From Chytridium lagenaria (taxonomy: Eukaryota; Chytridiomycota; Chytridiomycetes; Chytridiales; Chytridiaceae), in NCBI GenBank assembly GCA_025449115.1, contig JAHLKC010000042.1:1-64000 (forward strand): DNA of 64,000 nt, in the 5' to 3' direction. Under the pieces are notes generated by a model. It was given only the letters and a program-made list of their open reading frames with translations. It did no database searches and was not told the origin of the DNA. The position numbers and the translations under genes were made by a program. This document shows, in pieces, positions 1 through 9,895 of the stretch (positions are counted from its first letter, which is position 1; the number at the start of each line of letters is the position of its first letter).

Positions 1-1066
1 GAAAGTCATGTGGTGAGTAGCGCCTGAATCTAACATCCATCTAGTGTCTCTCGCTTGCAGCACCATCCCACTCATGTTGACTGTTGGCACTGCGGCAACG
101 AACACTACTGGATTCCCTCCGTTGTTGTTGTTGTTTTGATTGTTGTTCTGATTCGCTACTTGCATTAGGCCACGGTTCCAACCACCACGGCCTCGACCAC
201 CTCTTCCGCGGCCTCCACGACCACGGAATCCACCACGTCCTCGTCCACGGAACTGGCCTCTTCCAGCTGCTGCTGGTTGAGCTTGATGTTCGTTATTCCA
301 TCATTTCTGTTGTCATAACTTCTTCTCGCACTCCAGCAATCTCTAGCAGGTGTCCACGACGACCACAATTAAAACATTCGCGGTCTTCACCTCCGCGTTG
401 CCGTTGCTGATTGTTGTGTTGCCCTGCAGCATGCGCTTGAGCACCTTCACTGTCCTCTGTTTCCTTCTTTCTTTCTTTAATTTTCGTCTCGTGATCTAAC
501 AGTTTTCCCACCACATAGGCATAGTCGGTCTCTGCTTTGGCGTCGTTCTCGAGGAGATTTACGATAATATCATACGCTTCTGGTAGGGTGGTCAGAAGGA
601 TAGAGATGTGCTGCGGGGTTCCAGTGTCCTCCCCCGCAGCCTTTAGTTGCTGGATTGTTGACGAGATCTCTGCAATGTAAGTCTTTCAAGTCGTCCTCTT
701 CTTTCATCTTCAAGTTGGTGAGCTTTCTTCTAATCGCGTTTCTGTTTGTCTGAGCCTTTCTCTCATAGGTCTCAACAATTTTATCCCAAGTTGCTTTCGC
801 CGTTATTTCATCCTGGATTAGCGGTAAGATGATATCATGCACTCTTGATTCAATTCTCGCTTTTGCTTTCATATCCAGGTCTTCCTCTTCTAACCTAGTT
901 TTCTTCTCGGCGTTTGTAGGCGTGTCAACGACTGCATAGGGCGTCCAGCCCTTATCACAATCTTCCAAAGGCCCTTGCCTTTGAGGTACCCGACCATGCG
1001 GTACTTCCAGATGTGGAACTGTGTGCCATCGAACATCACAGGTTTGTCGTCCTTTTCTTTCGTCAT
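1..1066 (-). mobile_element. Copia-type LTR retrotransposon, gag and start of protease, partial
   Basis: Minus-strand reading from an ATG at 1066 gives a Copia gag N-terminus (MFDGTQFHIWKYRMVGYL). A one-base frame change near 968 leads into the conserved gag body (helical, with KATWDKIVETYERK around 770-800). A retroviral zinc knuckle follows at about 330-385; its CX2CX4HX4C pattern (CFNCGRRGH..ARDC) is complete only if one more single-base frame change is allowed. At 20-60 the frame reads WMLDSGATHHMT, the aspartic protease active site that starts Copia pol. The element continues beyond the left edge, so integrase, reverse transcriptase and RNase H are not seen here. The LTR-like sequence at 1211-1600 lies upstream in the right orientation. 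The frame changes could be decay or assembly indels. Confidence 0.85.
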
Positions 1067-1210
1067 CTTCTCGTGTTGACTGGTTACTTTCTTTGGTGAC
1101 TTGGGACTGATTCTTTCTTTCTTGCGATGCTCACACTCTTCTCTACTGTTCTCTACTGGTCCTCAAATGGATCGTTCACTCCTTCTTCCAACCAGATGAA
1201 GTGCTACCAC

Positions 1211-1600
1211 TTGTAGGGTTTACGGGGCTCTTTGTAATGATAATAATAAACTTAATAAACTAATTATTATATAATAACTGGTGAACGAGGTCTCCAGAGG
1301 TGACGACTAATTAATACTGATGACAACTAACTTATTATTAAAACCTTCTCAAACAATACAGGTAAGTTGAGGGTGGCACCCTCGCCATAAGGTCTTCTGA
1401 CCGTCCATCTCTCATTGTCACGGATACAGTTGTAGAGGCAAAACATGCGGGGATTAACGCTGACTCAAATGGTATGAGCAGCAAAACAAATAAGAATTTA
1501 AACTCCGAATTAATGAAGGCTAGAATGAATGCGGGGGCACAAATGACTTAGTAACATAAATGTGAGTAAGTAAAACAAACTAGAAGTTGAAACCACAAGT
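1211..1600 (-). repeat. LTR-like sequence, copy A
   Basis: This AT-rich stretch lies directly upstream of the minus-strand gag. It resembles 3340-3720 along its length: shared blocks include 'ttacggggctc', 'tctccag.ggtgac', 'gggattaacgc..(c)tcaaatgg.atgag' and 'gagtaagtaaaacaaa'. Read on the minus strand it ends with 'gagccccgt', followed shortly by 'tggtagca', which looks like a primer-binding site complementary to initiator tRNA-Met. It is therefore the likely 5' LTR of the left-edge Copia element. Exact ends are not certain. Confidence 0.55.
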
Positions 1601-1603
1601 AAG

Positions 1604-2546
1604 GCCGTGTTCGGTGGGGCAAAACGCAAAATCAATTTTTATAGTATTTTCAAGAAATACAGAATAATGAAAATTTATAGAATAAAGGGCACCAAACGGA
1701 ATTTGCCCTTTTTGAAATACACTGTTTTTCAAAATACTGTTTTCACCGTGAGATATTGCCATATGCGGGAAAATAGAGCACTGAAATACTGTAGGGAAAT
1801 GATTGGTGCACACAATAAACAAAAAAATAGACCGCTGAAGAGTTGTCAGTGTTACCATTGACAAAAAAATGGCCAGTTGTTCGGTAATCAAAATGTGACG
1901 GTTTTTTCAAGAATAGGAGCGGACGGCACGGGCGTTCTGTAGATAAGGGACAGCCTGCTGCTGCTTCAGAGTGTTTTTGCTGTTGAGGAACAGATTAAGG
2001 CTCCTGGGACTGCTTCTGAGGAGCAGGGCCTGAGCTTGCATCTGAACGTTCTGTTGCTCAGAAGAAAGCATGTACAATAAATAAGGTCTTGGCTGGCTTT
2101 CTTTGCCTATGAGGGTTGATTGACTCTTGACACCATACTGCATACTGGATGGCCAATAATAAGCTTGAAGAGTCATCCAGATCCAGTCAAGGGATGCTAT
2201 AAGGGGCACTGGATTGTGCCCTGCATTCCTCAATGTATTATGGAAGCCACGCAAAGTGACGGCAAACCCGATCATAACATCTATGTCCTTTTCCTCCTGT
2301 TCTCTTCTACCTTCCTCCTTTTTATCTCTATAGTGGTTGGGTTGGCGGTTGGAGGGAACCATGATACGGCCCATTATACTTGTGTTTTGGCTGGACACGG
2401 TGAAACTTCCGTCGTTGACAAACAGAAATCATATTCCAAAAACTGGTCAGAGCTGTTTTTGCAATATTGCTATAAACGCGATAAAATTTCGGCCCTACCG
2501 AACACTTTTTGCCCCTTATACAATTTGGTGTTCCTACCGAACACTT
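1604..2546. mobile_element. Possible MITE with GTGTTCGGT terminal repeats
   Basis: The left end reads 'gtgttcggtggggcaaaa' (1607-1624). Inverted counterparts 'gccctaccgaacac' and 'ttcctaccgaacac' lie at 2491-2505 and 2532-2545. Inside are further short copies of the GTTCGGT core (1878) and AT-rich sequence. A 163-codon minus-strand frame at 1907-2398 has no recognisable domain. Ends of the type GTGTTCGGT are typical of some hAT-like non-autonomous elements. The element sits immediately next to LTR-like copy A. Target-site duplications were not found by eye. Confidence 0.35.
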
Positions 2547-3339
2547 TTTTTGAGATTTTTGAAAACTCTATAAACGATATTGTGATATTTCAAAATATTA
2601 TTTTGGAAGTCGCCGTATCAAACATTTGAAGGGTTAGGGTTATCTCCTCCAATATAGCATATTTGGGAACAGAGCCTAAAATATAAAAGGTAGAAAGATC
2701 AAACCCATTGGTAATGTGACAGGACAGTAAGAGTAGACTGAATGAACGAAGATGGTTTTAAACATAATGGTGGGAGAAGATTATTACAACAGGACAGGAT
2801 TCTATATTTTTGACTTTCAGAGATTATCAACCACCAATAGTTTCTGTTAGAGTGAGACTGTGCCAGCTGATGAGGAGAGAGGAACAAAATATTATGAGAA
2901 TCCTTGAATTGAAGGACAGATTCGCATGGCCAAATTTATAGGCAACAGTGTGCTGTTTGTGCTTAAACAGGAAGTCTCAATGAAGGAGAACTGCACTAGT
3001 TTCTTTCCATAAAAAATAGTTTTATCTCCTTTGCGTTTGAAATAATTTATGGGCAAATAACTGCTCATGTAACCAGAAAATTTCTAATTTTGGTAAGTGC
3101 CGAACTACGACGTTCATGATATGGTCTCCTCATCTTTTGAGACATACCCTTGCAAAACTTCAACCCTTGGTCCGGTGGTTATCACCGTAGTTGATGGAAA
3201 TTTTGCAACGGTTTGTATCAGTAGACCAGGCCCAGACAGTATAATGTGATATAGTTATTATAGCAATAGACATTGAACATGATGACTAAAGTAAAGCGAT
3301 TTATTAAATTGGTTGGGTATGAACAGAATTTAACATGTA
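2547..3339. other. Non-coding stretch between transposon fragments
   Basis: AT-rich sequence with only short open frames on either strand, none of them protein-like. I see no domain, RNA gene or clear repeat here. It separates the MITE-like element from LTR-like copy B and is probably old transposon debris. Confidence 0.4.
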
Positions 3340-3720
3340 GGGGTTACGGGGCTCAATTGTAATTAAATATAATGAATTAATAAAGAGAGTTAAACTATAA
3401 AAGGTGATGGAGTCTCCAGCGGTGACAGGGAGCTAATTACTATGAAACTTCCATATATTAATGTTAACTACTTTTCGCAATACATGTAGGAGATGGAGAT
3501 TTACATCTGAACTCATGACCCGTAAATCCCTCCAATTACGTATCATAAATTAAACATAAAGTAATAAAGTTAAGGGATTAACGCATCCTCAAATGGAATG
3601 AGGAGCTCAATAAAACTGATCAAATCGAAACTTAAAATAACGCGTAAATGAATAAAGTTTGGGGGAAAAATAACTTAGACAAAATAACGAATGTGGGTGA
3701 GTAAAACAAAACAGAAAGAT
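3340..3720 (-). repeat. LTR-like sequence, copy B
   Basis: Diverged copy of 1211-1600 in the same orientation, sharing the blocks listed there. The reverse-transcriptase fragment that follows at 3736 is on the opposite strand, so copy B is not the LTR of that fragment in a simple way. It is more likely a solo or truncated LTR, or the result of a nested insertion or rearrangement. Confidence 0.5.
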
Positions 3721-3735
3721 GAATAAACCCAACAG

Positions 3736-4319
3736 TTGCTTCCCCGACCAAAAGGGAGAAAGATTACTAAATCAGGATGGGTGTACAAAACAATGCGAGA
3801 TGAGTTGGGAAATCTCGACAACTGGAAAGCTAGATTTGTAGCAAAAGGTAACTCACAAAAACAAGGCATCAATTATGACGAGAAGTTCGCACCTGTCATC
3901 AAGCAAGCGACGCTGAGAGTGATGCTTGGGGTCGCTTGCGAAGAAAACATGCGACAATACGACGTCAAGACCGCGTTCTTGAATGGGAAGCTTGAAGATC
4001 ATGAGATTTATATCGAACAACCAGAAGGATTCGTCGTAGAAGGGAAGAAGACTGGGTGTGTTTATGCATGAAGAGCCTCTACGGACTCGTACAAGCACCA
4101 ATGTGTTTCAACACCGCCTTAAACACGTTCCAAGTCGACGAGGAGAAGTTTACTCGTTCTGCGGCGGATCCATGTCTTTACTTCAAGCGAAACGGCAATG
4201 ACCTCGCTGTTGGGTTCGCTCACTTGACTCACGAGGACGCGTCAGGATTACTCGCACCATTAGTCCGCTGTGTCAGGCGCAACAATAGAGAGAGTGCTCT
4301 GGAATTTACGTGTCATTAG
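3736..4319 (+). mobile_element. Copia reverse transcriptase (RVT_2) fragment
   Basis: The translation shows the Copia RT start: KARFVAKGNSQKQGINYDEKF, then AFLNGKLEDHEIYIEQPEGF. After a one-base frame change near 4060 it continues with KSLYGLVQAP.CFNTALN and DPCLYFKRNGND. These are RT palm and finger motifs of Ty1/Copia pol. The YxDD-containing region and RNase H are missing: the frame ends at a stop at 4317-4319. There is no integrase upstream. This is a truncated, non-functional piece and differs in sequence from the left-edge element. Confidence 0.85.
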
Positions 4320-4722
4320 AGTTGAGTGCGAACGCGCCCACTGGACTTCTAATTTACATTCCGGACTCGTTTTGAATCTTCCACTTTGATTTACCTTCCT
4401 TGATTGGTTTATTTTCTTTATGCCAGTTTAATTATAATTCTACCTGTTTGTGATTGGACATTCCCTTCTAGCCTTTATTTCCTTTTGTTCCCGTCAAGGC
4501 TCTCTGATTTGTTTGTCTTTGTAGTGGAGAGTTTAACGCGTGAGTGTACGCGTCTCCGATAGGTTTACCTTTGTGTTGTCTTTCCTCTTTACTTGTTGGT
4601 TTTGTTTAAGTATTTAAAGACTCGTGCGTTGTTCAAAATAAATTAAGAACGTTGTTCGAGCAAAAGTGCGTTTAACTTTGTTTCAATTGAGCCCCGTGAA
4701 TAACAAGTATTCAACACAGAGC
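4320..4722 (+). repeat. Possible 3' LTR of the Copia RT fragment
   Basis: T-rich non-coding sequence directly after the RT fragment. It ends with 'caattgagccccgtgaa', close to the ending of copies A and B read on their own strand ('caattgagccccgt'). The rest does not resemble copies A and B. It is plausibly the 3' LTR of another Copia family with the same terminal sequence. Confidence 0.35.
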
Positions 4723-4840
4723 ACCAACAGTACAACTAAAGTCACTATTATGAATATACAGGGAAAGGCGATAGCACAGCCCACTAGGGGCTAGCCTGAA
4801 TATGCAGAGGACTCAATCCAGGACTACAAGGATGAATGTT

Positions 4841-5257
4841 AATCTATTGATCTTTTTACAAATAATAAAACAATACATAAAGGGAATCAAAAACCAACAT
4901 CAGGTATCTTGACCAACGTGGTAGCATGTCAGAAGTTGGCATACCACGTTGACCGCCCTTCGTTCTATAAAACTCTCTGTGAGATTATAAGATAACCTCA
5001 CGAAAAGGCATGAATGTGTCGCTTATATAAACAATGTGCCCTTATTGTTATTCTTTGTTCCTGTTCCATTCTTTTCCCTCTCAGGGTTTTCCATAGTTTT
5101 CCCCCATAGATACGAGACAGGTTTAAAAGAAGGAAGGGCGGTCAACATGGTATTCTAACTTATGACATGCTACCACATTGGTCAAGATGCCTAGTGTTGT
5201 TTTTTGATTCCCCTTTATGTATTGTTTCATTATTTGTGGAAAGTTGAATAGATTTAC
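4841..5257. repeat. Long imperfect inverted repeat
   Basis: The arm at about 4841-4973 and the arm at about 5124-5257 are reverse complements with a modest number of mismatches by eye over roughly 130 bases. Shared segments include 'acaaataat.aaacaatacataaa', 'atcttgaccaa.gtggtagcatgtca' and 'gttgaccgcccttc'. About 150 bases separate the arms. A second inverted pair links 4980-5033 with 5827-5877 ('gtgagattataagat'). This probably formed from two copies of a transposon inserted in opposite orientations. Confidence 0.75.
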
Positions 5258-5264
5258 CTTTGCC

Positions 5265-6240
5265 CAAAGAACCTTGAAGGCCCTCTGGCTTCAGGCCAGC
5301 CTCCGTCTGAGCTTTCACCAGACCCTTTTATCATCTATAGTGTATTGAGTGTTACGAGGGTGGTCAGGTGATGGCGTTGCTGGGAGAGACCGCAACCCAG
5401 ACCAATATGAACTTCTAAGAAGGTATCAGCAGTAGATATACACCTTTTGTGCATGATTCCTTCAAGGGTCTGTTAGAAGAACCACGTCTGTTGCTACAGT
5501 ATTGACAAGAGGTAATAGAAACAACACGTTAAAATGGTTATAAGGAGCAGAAACGGAGACCTGACACATTCCTTGAAGCGGGATGGAATCCCTTCTTGTC
5601 CCCTTGCCACTTTGTACCTAGTTATGAGGCACTTTGACAGTAGAATAGCCAAATGAAACCCTACAGCACGACTAATCTTTGCATCCCTTAACAGATGTGT
5701 AGGGCTTTATTCTCAACTCCAGACTACATCCAGAGAGATATTGTCACCTACAATGTAGTTCTTTACCTCTGTATGTCAAGGCTTAGCAGAGGAGGCCACT
5801 AGAAAGAACTTTATAACAACGTCTATATAAGCCACACATTCATGCCTCTTGGTGAGGTATCTTATAATCTCACATTCTGATCTACCTCTGGATAAGTCAA
5901 CCTGATGTTTGGAGCCATGGTAACTTTCAAGTTGCCAAAGCAGAAGCTGGCCTTGACTTAATAGCACTGCACTCTTAAGTGAAGAAGAAAGATCCAATGG
6001 CTACAAAAGTTACTTACCCTGAGATCTTCTGTGACAATACAGGTATAACTCTAATGCGATCCAACCCATTGTGACAAGACAAAGCATTTAATATCAAGTA
6101 TTGTACGGTTCATGAAGCTGTCAAAGCTGTTGCTGGGAGGGAAATTGTGGTCAGCTATATTCAGACTCATTATAAAAGAACATCATTGATATCTTTTCAA
6201 AGGCCTTACCGAAATTTAAATTTCTGGTTTTCAGTACATC
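5265..6240 (+). pseudogene. Decayed Copia RT-RNase H relic
   Basis: Broken reading frames carry recognisable Copia features. Near 5270 a remnant of the KALYGLKQA box reads KALWLQASLRLSFHQ. At 6010-6225 the RNase H end reads CDNTGITLM, then KAFNIKYCTVHEAV and VVSYIQTHYKRTS..F.RPY, matching the Copia pattern DNxxA..H.R.KHI.I.YH..REAV..g.i.v.y..T..q.aDi.TKaL. Stops and frame changes are frequent, so the element is dead. A piece of this relic (5827-5877) is repeated inverted at 4980-5033. Confidence 0.65.
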
Positions 6241-6790
6241 TTGGTCTGACTGATGTGATTACTTCCTGACGGGGAATTTTAGTTTTTAAAGATTAATGTA
6301 TCTTGTTTACTTCATTCAGTACTCGCTTTAGTAGACAATATATATGTGGGCTTTCTTGAGTCACTGTTAAATATCACCAATCTACAGGTTAGTGTGTATT
6401 GAATAAACTAGGTGATTCACCAAATCCTATTGACGGCGAAATACGGAAGCGAAAAAGTAACTTCAGATGTTGTTAACGTTTAGAGAGAATGCGCGATAGA
6501 TATTGCACAGAGTACAGGATTGAACTGATACTTCCATTTGGAGGGGGAAAGTGATCCCTTTTTATAGTCATTTTCAATAAAAGTCCTCTGGGAACTTAAA
6601 GTGCACTTCTCACTCAGATGCTGAGAATTGATGGGACATTTCCATATAACGCCTTTGATGGCGCTTCTCAGCGTCTGTCGCTTCTCACGGTGGCTGTGAT
6701 ATATGCTGACATATGTCCTTACACATGATAAACATGTGTAAGAGCCCGGGGGTCTGCCGTAGGGTCTATCCCAGGGTGCGGTAGACACCG
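6241..6790. other. Non-coding stretch
   Basis: No convincing open frame, RNA gene or repeat is visible between the Copia relic and the minisatellite. The short frames present have no domain and unlikely composition. Confidence 0.4.
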
Positions 6791-6794
6791 GAGA

Positions 6795-6980
6795 GACGCC
6801 CCAGGGCTCAGGACCCTGGGGAGGTGATTCAGGGTGCTTGGAGCGACGTCCCCAGGGTACCCAACGTCCCCAGGGTGCAGGACCCTGGGGAGCGGGACCC
6901 TGGGGAGCGGGACCCTGGGGAGTGGGACCCTGGGGAGCAGGACCCTGACGCGCTGACCCAAGGCTGCGGGACCCTGGGGT
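6795..6980. repeat. G-rich minisatellite, about 15-base unit
   Basis: Tandem units close to 'gaccctggggagcgg' are regular from about 6877 to 6950 and degenerate on both sides ('ccccagggtgcaggaccctgggga'). Every unit has a GGGG run and a GGG/CCC run, so the plus strand could fold into G-quadruplexes. The unit contains the near-palindrome CCCTGGGG, allowing hairpins too. Base composition is far more GC-rich than the flanks. It does not encode a credible protein. Confidence 0.85.
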
Positions 6981-7596
6981 GTAATGACGATAAGATGATA
7001 AAGTGTAAAGACCTTATGTGCGGAACATAATCACGCGTGCTCGGAGCTGAGATCTATAGTATACATTCTCGTCGTTGAGTTAACTTGATCTATCGGCATT
7101 CCGCAACGTAGCAAAACTACAACTCTTAGTCATCTGGCGTACCGTAATAACAAGTTGAGTTTTGCTACAGCGTTAAAGCTGATATGTGATCATGTTAAAA
7201 TACGAGCCAAACGTGAATATAGATCTATAACGTGCGACGTAAAGGTTGTCTCTCTGGTTCAGTCGGATGAACATGTTCGACGGATGAACATCATGAATCG
7301 CAAAGTTAGAGTTTATTGAATTGTTATAACGATACAACAGAGATTCAACAGATGTGGATTATTAAAACACATTAGAAAGATAAGCCTCAACACATTTTGC
7401 CATGAACATCATGAAAGCACGCAGCGATTTTATTTGCGACGATCTCATAATTAATAGATATAATTTCCTTTATTTCGCTTGCAGAACGTTCATTTTATTT
7501 AAAAAAGGCAGCGGTAAATCTAGACACAAGAAGACAGAAAGTCGTATGAACATCATCTGTTGTTATAAATAATATCTCACGAGTGCCAAAATATAT
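6981..7596. other. Non-coding stretch downstream of MUS81
   Basis: AT-rich intergenic sequence without coding signal. The word 'gaacatcatg' recurs at about 7285 and 7404 and, without its last base, at 7548, but it is too short and scattered to call a repeat. It must contain the MUS81 3' end and polyadenylation signals; none is distinctive. Confidence 0.4.
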
Positions 7597-9887
7597 TCAA
7601 AAGCCGTTTACATAGCGTAGGCCCAAAGGCTTTTCGATCCATCTCTCCAGTGCTTTTAATAAGAGCTCTCTTTCCGCATCAGACGTACAGCTCCGAAGCG
7701 CCTCAAAAATCTTACCACAGTACATTAATGAAAAAGAATTTTAGAAAGGGAAAGCTATACTCACTTTGAACTCGTCGGGTATTTAGTAGCAATAACACTG
7801 GCCTTTTCCGCGCTAATCCCTGAAACCGTCATCAGCTGTCGTGTCCAAACATCCTTCAACACAAAGTTCTTCGTCTTTAAATTTAAACGCGTGAAATCGG
7901 CGAATGTGATGAGCCCTGTGCTAAGATCCGTCGAGGATTTGAGAACCAGGCAGGTTTTGTCGAACTTTCAATCGTACTCGCTCTTATCGTTGTTCTCTAA
8001 ATGAGATTAAATAAAATCTAATCTTCAAATTGTACTGCAAATATGTTCGAAAGTTGCTTCGAAATGCTGGCAAGGTAAAGCATTGATTCTTCTGCTGTTT
8101 GTGTCCGCTTTAAGAAAAAGCCGTCTTCCACTTGAGTTTGCGTAAACGCGGTATGAACCGCTTCCATTCCAAAATATCGGCATTCTCACTACTCGATTCC
8201 TCCACAAGGTATATCACATGACGCAGCCCACAGTCCTCAGCCGAAACTAAAATCAATGAGACAAATAACAATAATATGTTACCTTCTGTTCTTTGAACCT
8301 TCCATCCTTGATGCTGGCAACCAGATCATCTAAAGTCTTGCGCTCAAGAATACAGTCCAATACAATCTCCACATCATGCCGAAACTTGCTTCTTGCCACC
8401 CAAAGAAAATCACCGAGTTCGAGCTTCCGGGTCTCAAATAAAACTCCGCGTTCACGAAAAGAGTCTTGGAAGAAAGATCTATCCACGCCGCTTGACCCCG
8501 ACTTCACCTCCCGATTATCAAGCAGACATACAACTTCAAAAGATCCGGCAGGAAGCACAACTAGCCATTATTAAGATAAATTAGATATTGAGTGCAAACC
8601 TTCACCCTTTTCGTATCTGATAGGATTTTGAATGATTTCTTGAACTGCTTTTGGTGTGGGACTAACGACGGGGTATTTGGCTTCAGCAGTTTTGAAAAGT
8701 CGGTGACTGATTTGGCAAGTTTACGTCTTCCAGAAATCCCAACACGTTGCCTGAAGGCGTATGAATAGGTTCAGTGACACTTTTACGTATGCCGTCAAGA
8801 TCATCGCCGTCAATTTCGACCATCAAAGTTTTTCGACCACCTTAAAGAATGTATGAGAGAGAATATCTTAAAAGATAGATAAAAACAAACCAATAAACCG
8901 TGTAGCAGCCTCGGACTTAAACTTCACGCGAGAATTATCACCAGCAAGATACCAAAACTTGAAATTGTTTGCCTGCCCTACTCCAGAATCCTCCAACACC
9001 ACAAATGAGTCTTCATTATTCCCTTCCATCATTTCCTGATTCCGTCCCTTCATTATCTTCATACTCTCCTCCATCTTATTCGCTAGCGCCTTCCCATCCT
9101 CCGTCAAACAGAACCTTGCCGGATTCCCATACCGAGCCACAAGATCCTTTTCAATTAGTGTTGCCATTGCCGACCATCCATTATACATGGAACTACTGGA
9201 CGCAACCGTGTTGAAGGAGGTGTCGCAATGGTCTTGAGCAATTTTGATGATCTCGGATTTGCTCATATAGCCAACACTTCGGCTGCTGATGCGAAGGGTG
9301 ACGAGGATGGCCCATGCTGCTGATCTGTAGCGAGGGATATACTGGCGTTCCGATCGTGGCGCGACGGTTTTGGAGTTTGTGGATTTTGATGCCCCTATTG
9401 TTGTTTTCGGTGCTGTAGAATTGGTTTTAAAGGATCCTGGTATTGAGGCTGCGGCACTTGCTTTTGATGTTGTTGAGTTTGTAATTACAGTTGGTTCTTC
9501 GAGAACCTTCTTCGCTCCAGGTTTTCTTGCTTTTGGGGCAGGAGCGAGATCGATATCCATCACTACTGAAACAATCGGGGCCAAAGCCTCAATCTGTGCA
9601 GCATCCATATCCAGATATCTTCTTTCAAGCTGCTTCACGATCCAGGTCCTATTCCCTTCACTTTGATAGAGTCTTGAGGTGTTCTTAATGGATGTGGGAA
9701 TTTTTTCAATTCGTCGTATGCCTAGAAAAGGGTTAATCCTGGACCGCATAATATGTACATGAATTCACACCTTTTTATAAACAGAGTAGTTCCGCATATG
9801 ACTTGGACGGATGAGACTCGTCTTTCTCTCCTCCTCGTGCATCTCGTGGAGCCATTGCAGAAACAACCCATTCAGCTCCCTGTCCAT
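7597..9887 (-). CDS. MUS81: MUS81 structure-specific endonuclease catalytic subunit
   Basis: MUS81 with its partner EME1/MMS4 cuts branched DNA such as 3' flaps and stalled forks in the nucleus. Exon 1 (9771-9887) starts at an ATG and encodes the N-terminal helix-hairpin-helix domain (LFLQWLHEM). A 49-base intron (9722-9770) follows. The next exon gives AYDELKKFPHPL and, after a one-base frame change near 9641, the rest of the HhH domain (IVKQLERRYLD), a disordered linker and the winged-helix domain (about 9120-9330). An intron spans 8841-8890. The ERCC4 nuclease domain carries LLDNREVKSG and ERKTLDDL, the catalytic motifs of the family. The C-terminal (HhH)2 region includes RQLMTVSGISAEKASVIATKY, and the last exon ends at 7597. 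Further single-base frame changes lie near 8236 and 8171. A frame change in the linker (about 8700) was not resolved. The gene is divergent from MRE11. Confidence 0.93.
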
Positions 9888-9895
9888 TGTCAAAA
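9888..9895. promoter_or_regulatory. 8-base gap between the start codons of MUS81 and MRE11
   Basis: The MUS81 ATG occupies 9885-9887 on the minus strand and the MRE11 ATG occupies 9896-9898 on the plus strand. Any promoter must therefore lie inside the first exons or first introns of the opposite gene, and the 5' untranslated regions must overlap. Both starts are supported by family-typical N-termini that begin immediately. Confidence 0.7.

Noticed and set aside
1907..2398. 163-codon minus-strand frame inside the MITE-like element
   Set aside because: No domain, no transposase signature and composition like translated non-coding DNA.
7276..7557. Recurring 'gaacatcatg' words as a CRISPR-like or satellite array
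   Set aside because: Only about three irregularly spaced copies of 9-10 bases in a eukaryotic intergenic region.
8969..9666. Plus-strand open frames over the MUS81 linker and winged-helix exons
   Set aside because: They are complementary shadows of the conserved minus-strand MUS81 exons and have no domain.
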